Assembly (NCBI GenBank): GCA_964370225.1
Contig: CAYJII010000007.1
Location: 1-64,000 of the forward strand
Length of the DNA stretch: 64,000 bases
Reading direction: 5' to 3'
From: CAYJII01 sp964370225
GTDB taxonomy: Bacteria > Bacillota > Clostridia > Oscillospirales > Ruminococcaceae
The first letter of the stretch is position 1. The number at the start of each line of letters is the position of its first letter. The position numbers and the translations under genes were made by a program. Below the pieces are notes generated by a model. The model did no database searches, was not told where the DNA came from, and worked only from the letters and a program-made list of their open reading frames with translations. This document shows positions 1 to 8,521 of this stretch, one piece after another.

Positions 1-814
1 ATTGGAATACAGTCTCTGTAATAGACGCACCTGCGAATAGTGAGAATAATGTACAAACGATGATAAAAGAAACAGGAATAAGCGCATTTCTAAATGCGTG
101 AGAGTAGATTACTACTTTCTCGTTTAGACCTTTTGCTCTAGCTGTCCTAATAAAGTCTTGGCTTAATGCTTCAATCATAGCATTTCTAATATATCTGATA
201 GCTCCCGCCAAACTTACAATTGTTAAAGTAAGTGTCGGTAGTGCTAGCGTTCTTGCCCATTCTATCATTAAATCCGTGCCCTCAAGCATAGCGGAGTTTG
301 GCATACCACCCATAGGCAACCACTTTAAATTTATCGCAAAAATATATATCAATGAGATAGCTAAAAAGAATGATGGCATGGAGTAAGTTACTAGAGAAAA
401 AACTTGCCAACCGTTGTCAAAAAGTGACATACGCTTTGTCGCACATTTTATCCCTACCGGTATGGCTATTAAGAGGTATAAAATATTTACACCCACATTC
501 AAGATTACCGTATTTTTGAGCGGTTCTGCAATCGCTTCTGATACCGGTTTATTAAACATTGATGAATATCCAAAATCGCCTTGGAAAATGTTAATCATCC
601 AACGGAAATATTGCTCAACAATGGATTTATCCAGTCCTAGTTTTTCACGCAAAGCAGTAGCTTGTATTTCATATTGTTCTTCCGTCAATGTAGTCGGAAG
701 CATTGCGCGAACTTGGTCACCCGGCATTATTTTTACTGTTGCGAATAGTATAATTGAAATAGCTATTACAACAGGTATTAATATTAATATGCGTTTTAAG
801 ATATATTTAATCAA
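1..814 (-). CDS. Peptide/nickel-type ABC transporter permease (OppB/DppB family), 3' part cut by window edge
   Basis: Inner-membrane permease of a family-5 oligopeptide-type uptake system. I translated it from the minus strand: 271 residues are visible and the frame runs off at base 1. The start is TTG at 814, placed 8 nt after a clear AAGGAG. Residues 1-29 form the first membrane segment, followed by the extracytoplasmic PGDQVRAM-type stretch typical of OppB/DppB. Near residues 220-230 is the EAA-loop sequence DFIRTARAKGL that contacts the ATPase. The missing end should hold the last membrane segment. It lies 84 nt downstream of the gene for a family-5 substrate-binding lipoprotein, so the two form one transport operon whose second permease and ATPases lie outside the window. 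The substrate (peptide, nickel or other) cannot be read from the sequence. Confidence 0.9.
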   Translation of the reverse strand, partial: MIKYILKRILILIPVVIAISIILFATVKIMPGDQVRAMLPTTLTEEQYEIQATALREKLGLDKSIVEQYFRWMINIFQGDFGYSSMFNKPVSEAIAEPLKNTVILNVGVNILYLLIAIPVGIKCATKRMSLFDNGWQVFSLVTYSMPSFFLAISLIYIFAINLKWLPMGGMPNSAMLEGTDLMIEWARTLALPTLTLTIVSLAGAIRYIRNAMIEALSQDFIRTARAKGLNEKVVIYSHAFRNALIPVSFIIVCTLFSLFAGASITETVFQ

Positions 815-842
815 CTTCTTCACTCCTTATCTGCAAAAATTT

Positions 843-876
843 CAAAAAAGGGGAATGTGTAAAGTACATTCCCCTT
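843..876 (-). terminator. Hairpin between receptor and permease genes (partial terminator)
   Basis: An 11-bp perfect inverted repeat (848-858 with 866-876, arms AAGGGGAATGT and ACATTCCCCTT) with a 7-nt loop. On the minus strand it is followed by TTTTTTG. It sits between the receptor stop codon and the permease start. Such intercistronic hairpins commonly let the binding protein be made in excess over the permease; that role here is inferred. Confidence 0.75.
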
Positions 877-898
877 AATGATTATTCTAAAGTGTTAA

Positions 899-2797
899 TT
901 ATTTTTCGCTTTTGCTGATTTGACAAATAATTTCATACCAAGAAGCGTATGGAGTAGTGTTTAGATTATCTACATTCACATGTGAAATATCAAAATATTC
1001 ATTTGAGTATAGTGGAACTTCAGGCATTAATTCGTTCCAACGAATTTGGAATTCGAACCAAGCTTGTAGGTATGCTTCATCGTCAGATGGGTCTGTTTCG
1101 CGCATTCTAACCATGATTTCATCAAGTTCAGCATCGTTTAATTGTGTTGAATTTTGCCAAGTACCTAGTAATGATGAATGGTAAGCTAAGAATTTGTCAT
1201 CAACTGCAGTAAAGTTAGTTGCAAGGTTGAATGTGTTATATACACGTTCGTCTTCTGGGATATCATAACCGTAGTAGTAAGCGTCTAAAAGTGCATTAAA
1301 GTCACTTTTTGTAACGTTAAATTCAATACCAGCTAGAGGAGCGTTTGCAGCATATTGGATTTCGATGATGTCAGTAACTGTGTTATCAGTAGTACCTAAG
1401 TGGTTGATAACTAGTTTTTCACCTGCAGCGTTGTGACGTAGGTAAGAACCATCTTCTTGAGCTTTTGTAGCATCAAAAGCAGTTGTTCCGTCAGCTTCGA
1501 ATTTCCACTCAGATTGATCTAAGTAGTCATTAGCAGCATCTAAGTTAAATGAGATTGGTTTTAGTTCAGCTTGTAGGTCAGCTTGTTTATCTTGGTACAT
1601 CCATTGCGCAGCACCGAAAGCGCCATCAACAGTTGATCCGTATCCACCTAGAACGTAGTCAACAACTTCGTTACGGTCGATTAGTGAAGCAAGTGCCCAA
1701 CGTACGTTTACATCAGCAGTTGCGCCGAAGTCTGTATGCATTGCAAGGTTACCAAAACCTGCACGTAGGTAGCTGTGTAGTTGTGCTGTTTCGCTAGCTT
1801 TAGCTTTTTCGATTTTTTCGCCTTCAACAACACCAGAAACTAAGTCAACTTCGCCATTAATAACCCAGTCAACGTCAGTATCTTGAGGAATAGCTTTGAC
1901 TACGATGTTTTTAAGTGTTGGAACTTCGCCATTAACATCACCAATAAAGTTTTCGTTAAGTTCTAAAGTTACAGTTTGGTTTTCGTAGCTTACAAAAGTG
2001 TAAGGTCCGCAAGTTACAGTTGGAGCGAAACGCTCAGTTTCAGCTATACGAGCTGTATCTGAAGCAAGGTCGCCTTCTGTATATGTGAATGAAGCACCGT
2101 TAGCATCACTAGTTACTGTAGCACCAGGAGCATATGTTGCCATATGGATTGGTGAAATCATTACATATGATGATTCCCAGTAGTATGGAAGTTTTTCAGC
2201 AGCAATTGTAACTGAGAATTGGTAGTCACCTAGTAATTGGATACCAGCAAGTGTTGTTGTGCTAGCATCTAGGTATGCACTATATCCTAGAATACCTTCT
2301 GCCAATGTGCTTGAAGCACCAGCAGTAGCCCACTCAGGTGAAGCTTTCCATAGTACAGCACCAACATAGTCGCTTGCCATAATAGGATCGCCGTTATTCC
2401 ATTTTAGTGATTCATTTAATGTAAAAGTATAAGTTTTGTTTCCAGCGTCGTCTGTAGCAACATCTAAATTAGTAACAACTGTTTCATTTAGAGCTAGTTC
2501 GCCTGCATCTGTTTGGTAATATGTGTCTGCATAACCACCAGTTAGTGTTTTTACTGCAAGGTCATATGAGCTGTTACCAAAGTCATTGATAAAGTCACCG
2601 TTCATTTCAGGTGTTCCTACCAATAAAGTGTCCAAAGCAACTTCAGTTACTTCTGCATCGTCGCCAGAAGTATCCCCTTCTGAAGAAGTGTTTGCATCGT
2701 CGCCAGTAGTGTCGCCTGAATCTTCTGCAGGTGCACAAGAAGCTACTGTCATAGTACATAGTACTGATGCTAATAATAATGCTAATAGTTTTTTCAT
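899..2797 (-). CDS. ABC transporter substrate-binding lipoprotein, family 5 (peptide/nickel type)
   Basis: A 632-residue exported receptor. The N-terminus is a lipoprotein signal: MKK, a hydrophobic run, then the lipobox VASC with Cys21 as the lipid-modified residue, followed by a low-complexity acidic/Ser/Thr linker (about residues 24-55) that tethers the domain to the membrane. The body is an SBP_bac_5 fold of about 570 residues, including the characteristic 'YTFTLNESLKWNNGDPI' segment. The start is the ATG at 2797, 7 nt after GAGGAG; the upstream TTG at 2812 overlaps that ribosome binding site and is unlikely. It is the first gene of the operon with the permease at 1-814. Codons are noticeably regular, as expected for an abundant protein. 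The ligand is unknown. Confidence 0.92.
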   Translation of the reverse strand: MKKLLALLLASVLCTMTVASCAPAEDSGDTTGDDANTSSEGDTSGDDAEVTEVALDTLLVGTPEMNGDFINDFGNSSYDLAVKTLTGGYADTYYQTDAGELALNETVVTNLDVATDDAGNKTYTFTLNESLKWNNGDPIMASDYVGAVLWKASPEWATAGASSTLAEGILGYSAYLDASTTTLAGIQLLGDYQFSVTIAAEKLPYYWESSYVMISPIHMATYAPGATVTSDANGASFTYTEGDLASDTARIAETERFAPTVTCGPYTFVSYENQTVTLELNENFIGDVNGEVPTLKNIVVKAIPQDTDVDWVINGEVDLVSGVVEGEKIEKAKASETAQLHSYLRAGFGNLAMHTDFGATADVNVRWALASLIDRNEVVDYVLGGYGSTVDGAFGAAQWMYQDKQADLQAELKPISFNLDAANDYLDQSEWKFEADGTTAFDATKAQEDGSYLRHNAAGEKLVINHLGTTDNTVTDIIEIQYAANAPLAGIEFNVTKSDFNALLDAYYYGYDIPEDERVYNTFNLATNFTAVDDKFLAYHSSLLGTWQNSTQLNDAELDEIMVRMRETDPSDDEAYLQAWFEFQIRWNELMPEVPLYSNEYFDISHVNVDNLNTTPYASWYEIICQISKSEK

Positions 2798-2837
2798 TTT
2801 TATTCTCCTCAAAAAAATTTAGGCACTCAGTTTTCCC

Positions 2838-2890
2838 TCGAGCGCTTTATACTCTAAAATGTTACCATAAAACAAAATATTTGTAAAGTA
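2838..2890 (-). promoter_or_regulatory. Candidate promoter of the ABC receptor operon
   Basis: The minus strand upstream of the receptor gene holds TTGTTT, an 18-nt spacer and TATAAA, and overlapping it TTTACA, 17 nt and TAACAT. Either could serve; neither is perfect. The rest of 2891-3060 is AT-rich with no gene that I can support. It contains an imperfect direct repeat of TTTTGTTTTCGCTTCATGG around 3020-3060. Confidence 0.4.
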
Positions 2891-3061
2891 AAAAAACGCA
2901 TTTATATTTATTATTACCTAATTTTTTTTTACTGCCATGCATGAATTATGCAAAATTATCACAAAATATGATGAATTAGTAAAAACTCATTTTGTAGTTT
3001 AAAAAATGTTAATTATATAGTTTTGTTTTCGCTTCATGGACTATTGTTTTCTTTTCGTGGA

Positions 3062-3096
3062 AAAGCACACAAATTTATTGAAAATTTGTGTGCTTT
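3062..3096 (-). terminator. Rho-independent terminator after glyQS
   Basis: A perfect 15-bp inverted repeat (3062-3076 with 3082-3096, arms AAAGCACACAAATTT and its complement) with a 5-nt loop and a run of T after the stem on the minus strand. It lies 9 nt after the glyQS stop and closes the purB-glyQS operon. Confidence 0.88.
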
Positions 3097-3104
3097 AACA
3101 TAAA

Positions 3105-4484
3105 CTAAAATTCTATTTTATTTTCTAGGTAAGTTTTCAATTCTGCAATTTTTACTCTTTCTTGCGTCATACTGTCCCTATCTCTAATTGTAACACAATT
3201 GTCTTCTAGTGTGTCAAAGTCCACAGTAATACAATATGGAGTACCAATTTCGTCCTGTCTTCTATATCTTTTACCGATTGAACCAGCTTCATCGAAGTCA
3301 ATGCTAAAATGCTTAGCTAAACTATCGTAAACTTCAAGCGCATTTTCGCTAAGTTTTTTCGATAGAGGTAGAATAGCCGCTTTAATAGGCGCCAGTGCCG
3401 GATGAAGTCTTAGTACCACTCTTGTATCTTTCTCGTCGATAGTTTCTTCATCATATGCGTCGCATAAGAACGCTAGGGCTACCCTGTCTGCGCCAAGAGA
3501 TGGCTCAATAACGTAAGGAACGTATCTCTCGTTTGTATCAGGATCAAAATAATCAAGCGATTTAGTTGAATGCTCGATATGTTGTTTTAAGTCGAAATCT
3601 GTTCTGTCCGCTATACCCCAAAGCTCGCCCCAACCAAATGGGAACATAAACTCGATATCTGTAGTTGCATTTGAGTAATGGGAAAGCTCGTCCGCTTCAT
3701 GGTCACGCATTTTAATGTTTTCATCTTGCATGCCAAGTGATAATAACCAATTTTTGCAGAAATCTTTCCAGTATGTGAACCATTCTAGATCAGTTCCGGG
3801 TTTGCAGAAAAATTCAAGTTCCATTTGTTCGAATTCGCGTGTTCTAAATACGAAGTTACCTGGTGTAATTTCGTTTCTAAATGATTTACCTACTTGACCG
3901 ACACCAAATGGCAGTTTTTTTCTTGTAGTGCGCTGAATATTAGCGAAGTTTACAAAGATACCTTGTGCAGTTTCAGGGCGCAAGAAAATTTCGTTTTTGC
4001 TATCTTCTGTTACACCTTGGAAAGTTTTAAACATCAGATTAAATTTTCTGATATCTGTAAAATTAGCTTTACCGCAATCTGGGCAAGTTATTCCGTTATT
4101 CTCGATAAACTCACTCATTTGTTCATTGCTCCAACCAGCTGGATTAGTTTCAGTTTGCGTTTCGATTAGTTGGTCTGCTCTGTGACGAGTTTTACATTCT
4201 TTACAGTCCATTAATGGGTCAGAAAAGCCGCCCACATGTCCTGATGCCACCCAAACTTGTGGATTCATCAAAAGTGCTGAGTCAAGACCCACGTTAAAGC
4301 GAGATTCTTGCACAAATTTTTTCCACCATGCTTTTTTTACGTTATTCTTAAATTCAACGCCTAAAGGACCGTAATCCCAAGTGTTTGAAAGACCGCCATA
4401 AATTTCGCTACCAGCGTATACAAAACCTCTGTTTTTACAAAGGCTTACGATTTTATCCATTGTTTTTTCGCTATTTTTAAGCAT
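3105..4484 (-). CDS. glyQS: Glycyl-tRNA synthetase, single-chain (GlyQS) type
   Basis: Charges tRNA-Gly with glycine. It is a 459-residue class II synthetase of the homodimeric type, as in Bacillus and Mycoplasma, not the two-subunit GlyQ/GlyS. Visible features: the N-terminal 'NRGFVYAGSEIYGGL' and 'NTWDYGPLG' blocks, a CxxC...CxxC zinc insertion (CKEC and CPDC), the class II motif 2 region with LRPETAQG, and motif 3 as SLGADRVALAFL; the last ~100 residues are the anticodon-binding domain. The start ATG lies 8 nt after GGAG. This ribosome binding site is the tail of the hairpin-SD element at 4493-4514. It is the last gene of the purB-ACT-PFL-glyQS operon. No T-box is seen upstream, although Gly synthetases often carry one in this phylum. 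Confidence 0.96.
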   Translation of the reverse strand: MLKNSEKTMDKIVSLCKNRGFVYAGSEIYGGLSNTWDYGPLGVEFKNNVKKAWWKKFVQESRFNVGLDSALLMNPQVWVASGHVGGFSDPLMDCKECKTRHRADQLIETQTETNPAGWSNEQMSEFIENNGITCPDCGKANFTDIRKFNLMFKTFQGVTEDSKNEIFLRPETAQGIFVNFANIQRTTRKKLPFGVGQVGKSFRNEITPGNFVFRTREFEQMELEFFCKPGTDLEWFTYWKDFCKNWLLSLGMQDENIKMRDHEADELSHYSNATTDIEFMFPFGWGELWGIADRTDFDLKQHIEHSTKSLDYFDPDTNERYVPYVIEPSLGADRVALAFLCDAYDEETIDEKDTRVVLRLHPALAPIKAAILPLSKKLSENALEVYDSLAKHFSIDFDEAGSIGKRYRRQDEIGTPYCITVDFDTLEDNCVTIRDRDSMTQERVKIAELKTYLENKIEF

Positions 4485-4492
4485 ATATTTTA

Positions 4493-4514
4493 CTCCATTC
4501 CGCCTTTATCGGCA
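4493..4514 (-). promoter_or_regulatory. Hairpin-SD element, copy A (glyQS)
   Basis: Minus strand: a GCC/GGC stem with loop GATAAA, followed directly by GGAATGGAG, then 8 nt to the ATG. One of six copies of a shared leader element; see findings. Confidence 0.7.
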
Positions 4515-4518
4515 AATA

Positions 4519-5874
4519 TTAGTTTTTTAGACTTTGTAGAGTCGGTGGGATTTGTCCACCCCTGTTTATAAATACAGCTGAGGAATTTGGATTAATCTTC
4601 ATAATTGGTCCATATCCAAGAAGCCCACCAAAGTCAAGCTCTTCCCCTTCTTTTTTGCCTATAGCAGGGATAATTCTAACCGCAGTAGTTTTGCTGTTTA
4701 CCATTCCTATTGCTGCTTCATCTGCGATAATTGCTGCTATTGTCGTAGGCTTAATATCACCTGGAACAACTATCATATCTAACCCTACGCTACAAACTGC
4801 TGTCATTGCTTCAAGTTTTTCTAAAGATAATGCGCCTTTTCTTGCAGCATCAATCATACCAGCATCCTCGGTAACTGGGATGAATGCACCCGACAAGCCA
4901 CCTACGCGAGACGATGCCATTACTCCACCTTTTTTCACTGCATCATTTAATAGCGCTAGTGCAGCAGTAGTTCCGTGTGTCCCGCATTTTTCAAGCCCGA
5001 TTTCCTCCAAGATATACGCTACTGAGTCCCCGATTGCAGGAGTCGGCGCTAACGATAAATCCACTATACCAAATGGTACGCCTAAACGCTCAGAAGCGAT
5101 ACTTCCTACGAGTTGGCCCATTCTTGTTATTTTAAATGCAGTTTTCTTAATAATATCAGCTACCTCAGCAATATTTGCATCAGGAGCTTTTTTCAGTGCA
5201 GCTCGTACAACTCCAGGACCTGAAACCCCTACATTTAGGACACAGTCGCCCTCGCCCACCCCATGATATGCACCCGCCATGAACGGATTATCGTCCACTG
5301 AGTTGCAAAATACTACGAGTTTAGCGCTACCAATACAGTTATTATCTTTTGTGAGCTCAGCGCATTCTTTAACGATTTCGCCCATAAGTTTGCACGCATC
5401 AAGATTTATCCCTGATTTAGTCGAACCAATGTTTACAGAAGAACATACTCTTTCTGTAACGCTCAGCGCTTTTGGGATGGACTGCAAGAATTTGATGTCA
5501 TTTGAGTTAAAGCCTTTTTGCACTAAAGCAGAATATCCACCGATAAAGTTTACACCGCAGTCCGCCGCTACTCTGTCCAGTGTTTGCGCAAATAAAACAG
5601 GGTCGCCATGACACGCTGCGCTAATAATAGAAATAGGCGTTACGGAAATTCTTTTGTTTATAATAGGAATACCATATTCCTTTTCAATGTCTTCGCCAAC
5701 TTTAACTAGGTTTTTAGCATATGAATATATTTTTGCATAAACGTTTTTGCACGCCTTGTCAATGTCGCTATCGATACAGTCTAAAAGTGAGATTCCCATT
5801 GTTATCGTTCTGATATCAAGGTTTTCGTCCTGTATCATCTGTATCGTTTCGAGTATATCGTTACTATTAAGCAT
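4519..5874 (-). CDS. PFL family protein (DUF711 / UPF0210)
   Basis: A 451-residue cytosolic protein of the DUF711 family, which is structurally related to the pyruvate formate-lyase fold but lacks its radical chemistry. Glycine-rich blocks such as 'GVGEGDCVLNVGVSGPGVV' and 'GGLSGAFIPVTEDAGM' are typical. The biochemical role is not established. Known family context: it is very often encoded next to a small ACT-domain protein, exactly as here (start 13 nt after that gene's stop). The start is the ATG at 5874, which follows GGAGGGAATT; the longer open frame adds an N-terminal stretch without support. The pairing suggests that the ACT protein senses a small ligand, perhaps an amino acid, for this partner; that is inference. 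Confidence 0.88.
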   Translation of the reverse strand: MLNSNDILETIQMIQDENLDIRTITMGISLLDCIDSDIDKACKNVYAKIYSYAKNLVKVGEDIEKEYGIPIINKRISVTPISIISAACHGDPVLFAQTLDRVAADCGVNFIGGYSALVQKGFNSNDIKFLQSIPKALSVTERVCSSVNIGSTKSGINLDACKLMGEIVKECAELTKDNNCIGSAKLVVFCNSVDDNPFMAGAYHGVGEGDCVLNVGVSGPGVVRAALKKAPDANIAEVADIIKKTAFKITRMGQLVGSIASERLGVPFGIVDLSLAPTPAIGDSVAYILEEIGLEKCGTHGTTAALALLNDAVKKGGVMASSRVGGLSGAFIPVTEDAGMIDAARKGALSLEKLEAMTAVCSVGLDMIVVPGDIKPTTIAAIIADEAAIGMVNSKTTAVRIIPAIGKKEGEELDFGGLLGYGPIMKINPNSSAVFINRGGQIPPTLQSLKN

Positions 5875-5887
5875 AATTCCCTCCAAA

Positions 5888-6157
5888 CTATATTCTGTGC
5901 ATAGAATTGAATAAATCCTCATGCATTACATGAATTTGCAAGGAGTTTTCATCTCCCATAGCATGGAGTTTTTCTTTTAGCACTTTAAGCCCCACTGTCA
6001 TTTTATCAATTTCAACTAACATTATCATCGCAAACAAATCTTGCATTACAGTTTGTGACACGTCAATTACATTAGCAGAATAATCAGCGCAAATCGTGCT
6101 GACTTTTGCTAGTATTCCTACAGTATCTTTTCCTATTACAGTAATAACCGCTCTCAT
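5888..6157 (-). CDS. ACT-domain protein (UPF0237 family), partner of the PFL protein
   Basis: An 89-residue single ACT domain (MRAVITVIGKDTVGILAKVS...), the fold that binds amino acids in many regulators. It has no DNA-binding or catalytic part. The start follows GGAGGGGAAATA. It sits 24 nt after purB and 13 nt before the PFL-family gene, a conserved gene pair in Firmicutes. A direct amino-acid sensor role is inferred from the fold alone. Confidence 0.9.
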   Translation of the reverse strand: MRAVITVIGKDTVGILAKVSTICADYSANVIDVSQTVMQDLFAMIMLVEIDKMTVGLKVLKEKLHAMGDENSLQIHVMHEDLFNSMHRI

Positions 6158-6181
6158 TATTTCCCCTCCGATATTATATAT

Positions 6182-7612
6182 TTATACTGATAATTCAGCT
6201 TTTTCGTTTAGGATGTCTGCGTTATTTTCCCTAATTGGTTTTATATGCTCATTTATATATTCTTCCACTTGCTCAACACTTCTGCCAACGAAGTTAATAG
6301 GTTTTAGTATCGCGCTAATTTCTTCTTTAGTCAGCATAAATGTTTCATCTGCACAAATTCTGTCGATGAGGTCGTTTTCAAGCCCCTCTTCTTTTACTAC
6401 CTTCGCAGCAGCAATCGAATGAAGTCTTAGTCTTTCATGTAGCTCTTGTCTGTCTCCACCTTTTTTTACCGCAGTCATCATAATGTTTTCAGTCGCCATA
6501 AATGGTAGTTCTTTTAAAACTCTACCCTCTATAACTTTTGGATAAACCACGATGCCATCGCAAATATTAAGCATAATATTAAGTATAGAGTCTATTGCAA
6601 GGAATGACTCAGCTACAGCAATCCTTTTGTTTGCGCTGTCATCAAGTGTTCTTTCAAACCACTGAGTTGCAGCAGTAAACGCTGGGTTTAAGCTATTGTT
6701 TATTACATATCTAGAAATTGATGTTATGCGCTCCGAACGCATAGGATTTCTTTTATATGGCATAGCTGATGAGCCAATTTGATTTTTCTCAAATGGTTCT
6801 TCTAGCTCTTTAAAATTTTGTAAAATTCTTATATCGTTTGAAAATTTCGCCGTTGTTTGCGCAATTCCTGAAAGTGTAGCCAAAATTTGCGAATCCACTT
6901 TTCTTGAATATGTTTGTCCAGAAACAGGTACTACTGAAGCAAATCCCATATCCTCACAGATATACTCATCCACTTTTTTAATCTTAGCACTGTCACCCTC
7001 AAAAAGCTCCATGAAGCTTGCTTGAGTTCCAGTTGTACCTTTTGAACCTAAAAGCTGGAAGTTTGCAATTCTATAATCTACTTCTTCCAAATCCATCAAT
7101 AGTTCGTTTATCCAAAGTGTTGCACGTTTACCAACAGTTGTTAGCTGTGCTGGTTGCAAATGTGTGTAAGCTAGTGCAGGAATATTTTTGTTTTCTGCTG
7201 CAAATGTTGCTAGCAAATCAATTATGTTTATCAACTTTCTACGAACAATTTGCATCGCATCTTTCATTATAATGATATCAGTGTTATCCCCAACGTAGCA
7301 TGAAGTTGCACCTAGATGGATAATTCCTTTTGCAGTTGGGCATTGTTCCCCATATGCAAAAACATGCGCCATTACATCATGTCGCACAAGTTTCTCTCTT
7401 GCATTTGCAACATCGTAATTGATATTATCCGCATTACTCTCAAGCTCATTTACTTGTTCTTGAGTTATCGGTAACCCCAATTTCATTTGCGCTTTCGCAA
7501 GCGATATCCATAATTTTCTCCAAGTAGAGAATTTTTTGTCTGCAGAAAAAATATACTGCATTTCATCACTGGCATAACGTGAGCTAAAAGGACTTTCATA
7601 TTTGTTGGTCAT
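6182..7612 (-). CDS. purB: Adenylosuccinate lyase
   Basis: Catalyses two steps of purine synthesis: SAICAR to AICAR and adenylosuccinate to AMP, each releasing fumarate. It has 476 residues, normal for the long-form family. Markers are 'HLGATSCYVGDNTD' near residue 90, the histidine block 'THLQPAQ', and the fumarase-superfamily signature GSSAMPYKRNP with its mobile catalytic serine. The start is the ATG (MTNKYESPF) 7 nt after GGAG of hairpin-SD copy B; the upstream in-frame start lies inside that hairpin and is rejected. It heads an operon with the ACT and PFL genes and glyQS. No purine riboswitch or PurR box was seen. Confidence 0.96.
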   Translation of the reverse strand: MTNKYESPFSSRYASDEMQYIFSADKKFSTWRKLWISLAKAQMKLGLPITQEQVNELESNADNINYDVANAREKLVRHDVMAHVFAYGEQCPTAKGIIHLGATSCYVGDNTDIIIMKDAMQIVRRKLINIIDLLATFAAENKNIPALAYTHLQPAQLTTVGKRATLWINELLMDLEEVDYRIANFQLLGSKGTTGTQASFMELFEGDSAKIKKVDEYICEDMGFASVVPVSGQTYSRKVDSQILATLSGIAQTTAKFSNDIRILQNFKELEEPFEKNQIGSSAMPYKRNPMRSERITSISRYVINNSLNPAFTAATQWFERTLDDSANKRIAVAESFLAIDSILNIMLNICDGIVVYPKVIEGRVLKELPFMATENIMMTAVKKGGDRQELHERLRLHSIAAAKVVKEEGLENDLIDRICADETFMLTKEEISAILKPINFVGRSVEQVEEYINEHIKPIRENNADILNEKAELSV

Positions 7613-7619
7613 ATTATTT

Positions 7620-7642
7620 CTCCATTCCGCCGTATAACGGCA
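7620..7642 (-). promoter_or_regulatory. Hairpin-SD element, copy B (purB)
   Basis: Minus strand: a perfect 5-bp stem GCCGT/ACGGC with loop TAT, joined to GGAATGGAG, then 7 nt to the ATG. The cleanest of the six copies. Confidence 0.75.
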
Positions 7643-7683
7643 TAACATTACAATAAAGCTGTCAGCAAACTCTATAATATCCC

Positions 7684-7712
7684 ATTATATCACATTTTCA
7701 CTACTTTTTCCA
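7684..7712 (-). promoter_or_regulatory. Candidate purB promoter with extended -10
   Basis: Minus strand: TGATATAAT, a consensus -10 TATAAT with the extended TGn, and a weak -35 (TGGAAA) 17 nt upstream. It gives a leader of about 65 nt that contains hairpin-SD copy B. Confidence 0.55.
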
Positions 7713-7763
7713 TAAAAATGCGCTATATATGCTTTCAAAAATCAAGGGTCAAACTTTAAAATT

Positions 7764-8468
7764 TTAGGCAGTTTTGCTTAAACTTCGCTTATCAAGCACC
7801 CTCTTGACTACTGCTAATGTGCTCAGTAGCACCATGTATACCACAAAATAGATTAATATGCGCACACATACCGTAAAAAAGAAATTTTGCGGAAACATAT
7901 TAATCATCACACTCACATCTGGGTCAAGTTGCCACAAATCATTTGTAAAAAAGATTTCGTGAAATGAAATCCAAAAGCTATTAAAATTGAGCGCAACCAT
8001 GCCACCCAATGCACCTACAGCGATGATGAAAACTACAGCTGTTTTAAAAAAGCTTTTAGAAAGCTTTTTTAAAAAGTCCCACTTTGCTAAGAAAATTCCA
8101 CAAATAAGCGCAAAAACTGCTACTGCACCGAGCGATACTATAATATTGCGCAAGAGTAAAAACAAATCCTTCACATCAATCATATGTGCTTTTTCACGCT
8201 CGTCAAACACCTCCCTGTTTTCTCCATCTATTACTGCTGTCATATCCAAAGTATCGATATCGTCTGAGAGATATCGTAGCAAATTATCCGTCACGTAGTT
8301 TAAGTCCTCCATGGACATTTTCGTCACCACATTAGTAGCGTTTTTTTCATATTCATTTGCATAAAAACCTCTGTCCATCGACACTACATATATACTAGCT
8401 AAAAAACCAAATAAAATTAATGCAACTATCATTGTTATAGCTGTAAAATTTGTCGCAATCTTTTTCAT
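7764..8468 (-). CDS. TIGR01906/DUF1461 membrane protein (Lit-like)
   Basis: A 234-residue integral membrane protein with four predicted helices (near residues 10-30, 107-128, 142-162, 195-220). It matches the TIGR01906/DUF1461 family through the extracytoplasmic block 'FHEIFFTNDLWQLDP' followed by 'MFPQNFF'. In enterococci this family includes Lit, which moves an acyl chain within lipoproteins to make lyso-form lipoproteins. Whether this copy has that activity is inference, although the conserved His is present. It lies 53 nt after the AgcS symporter gene and may be the last gene of the his operon. It is preceded by GGAGAGTATAA. Confidence 0.72.
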   Translation of the reverse strand: MKKIATNFTAITMIVALILFGFLASIYVVSMDRGFYANEYEKNATNVVTKMSMEDLNYVTDNLLRYLSDDIDTLDMTAVIDGENREVFDEREKAHMIDVKDLFLLLRNIIVSLGAVAVFALICGIFLAKWDFLKKLSKSFFKTAVVFIIAVGALGGMVALNFNSFWISFHEIFFTNDLWQLDPDVSVMINMFPQNFFFTVCVRILIYFVVYMVLLSTLAVVKRVLDKRSLSKTA

Positions 8469-8521
8469 TTATACTCTCCGTTTCATTTTACATTCGATTA
8501 TACCGCATTGTGCGCTTTTTT

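Noticed and set aside
2891..3060. Imperfect direct repeat of TTTTGTTTTCGCTTCATGG-like sequence as an operator
   Set aside because: Similarity is low and the region is far upstream of the likely promoter, so it is kept only as a remark.
8041..8082. Inverted repeat of AAGCTTTT-type arms resembling a terminator
   Set aside because: It lies within the Lit-like coding sequence and encodes the Lys/Phe-rich FFKKLSKSFFK stretch; it has no terminator position.
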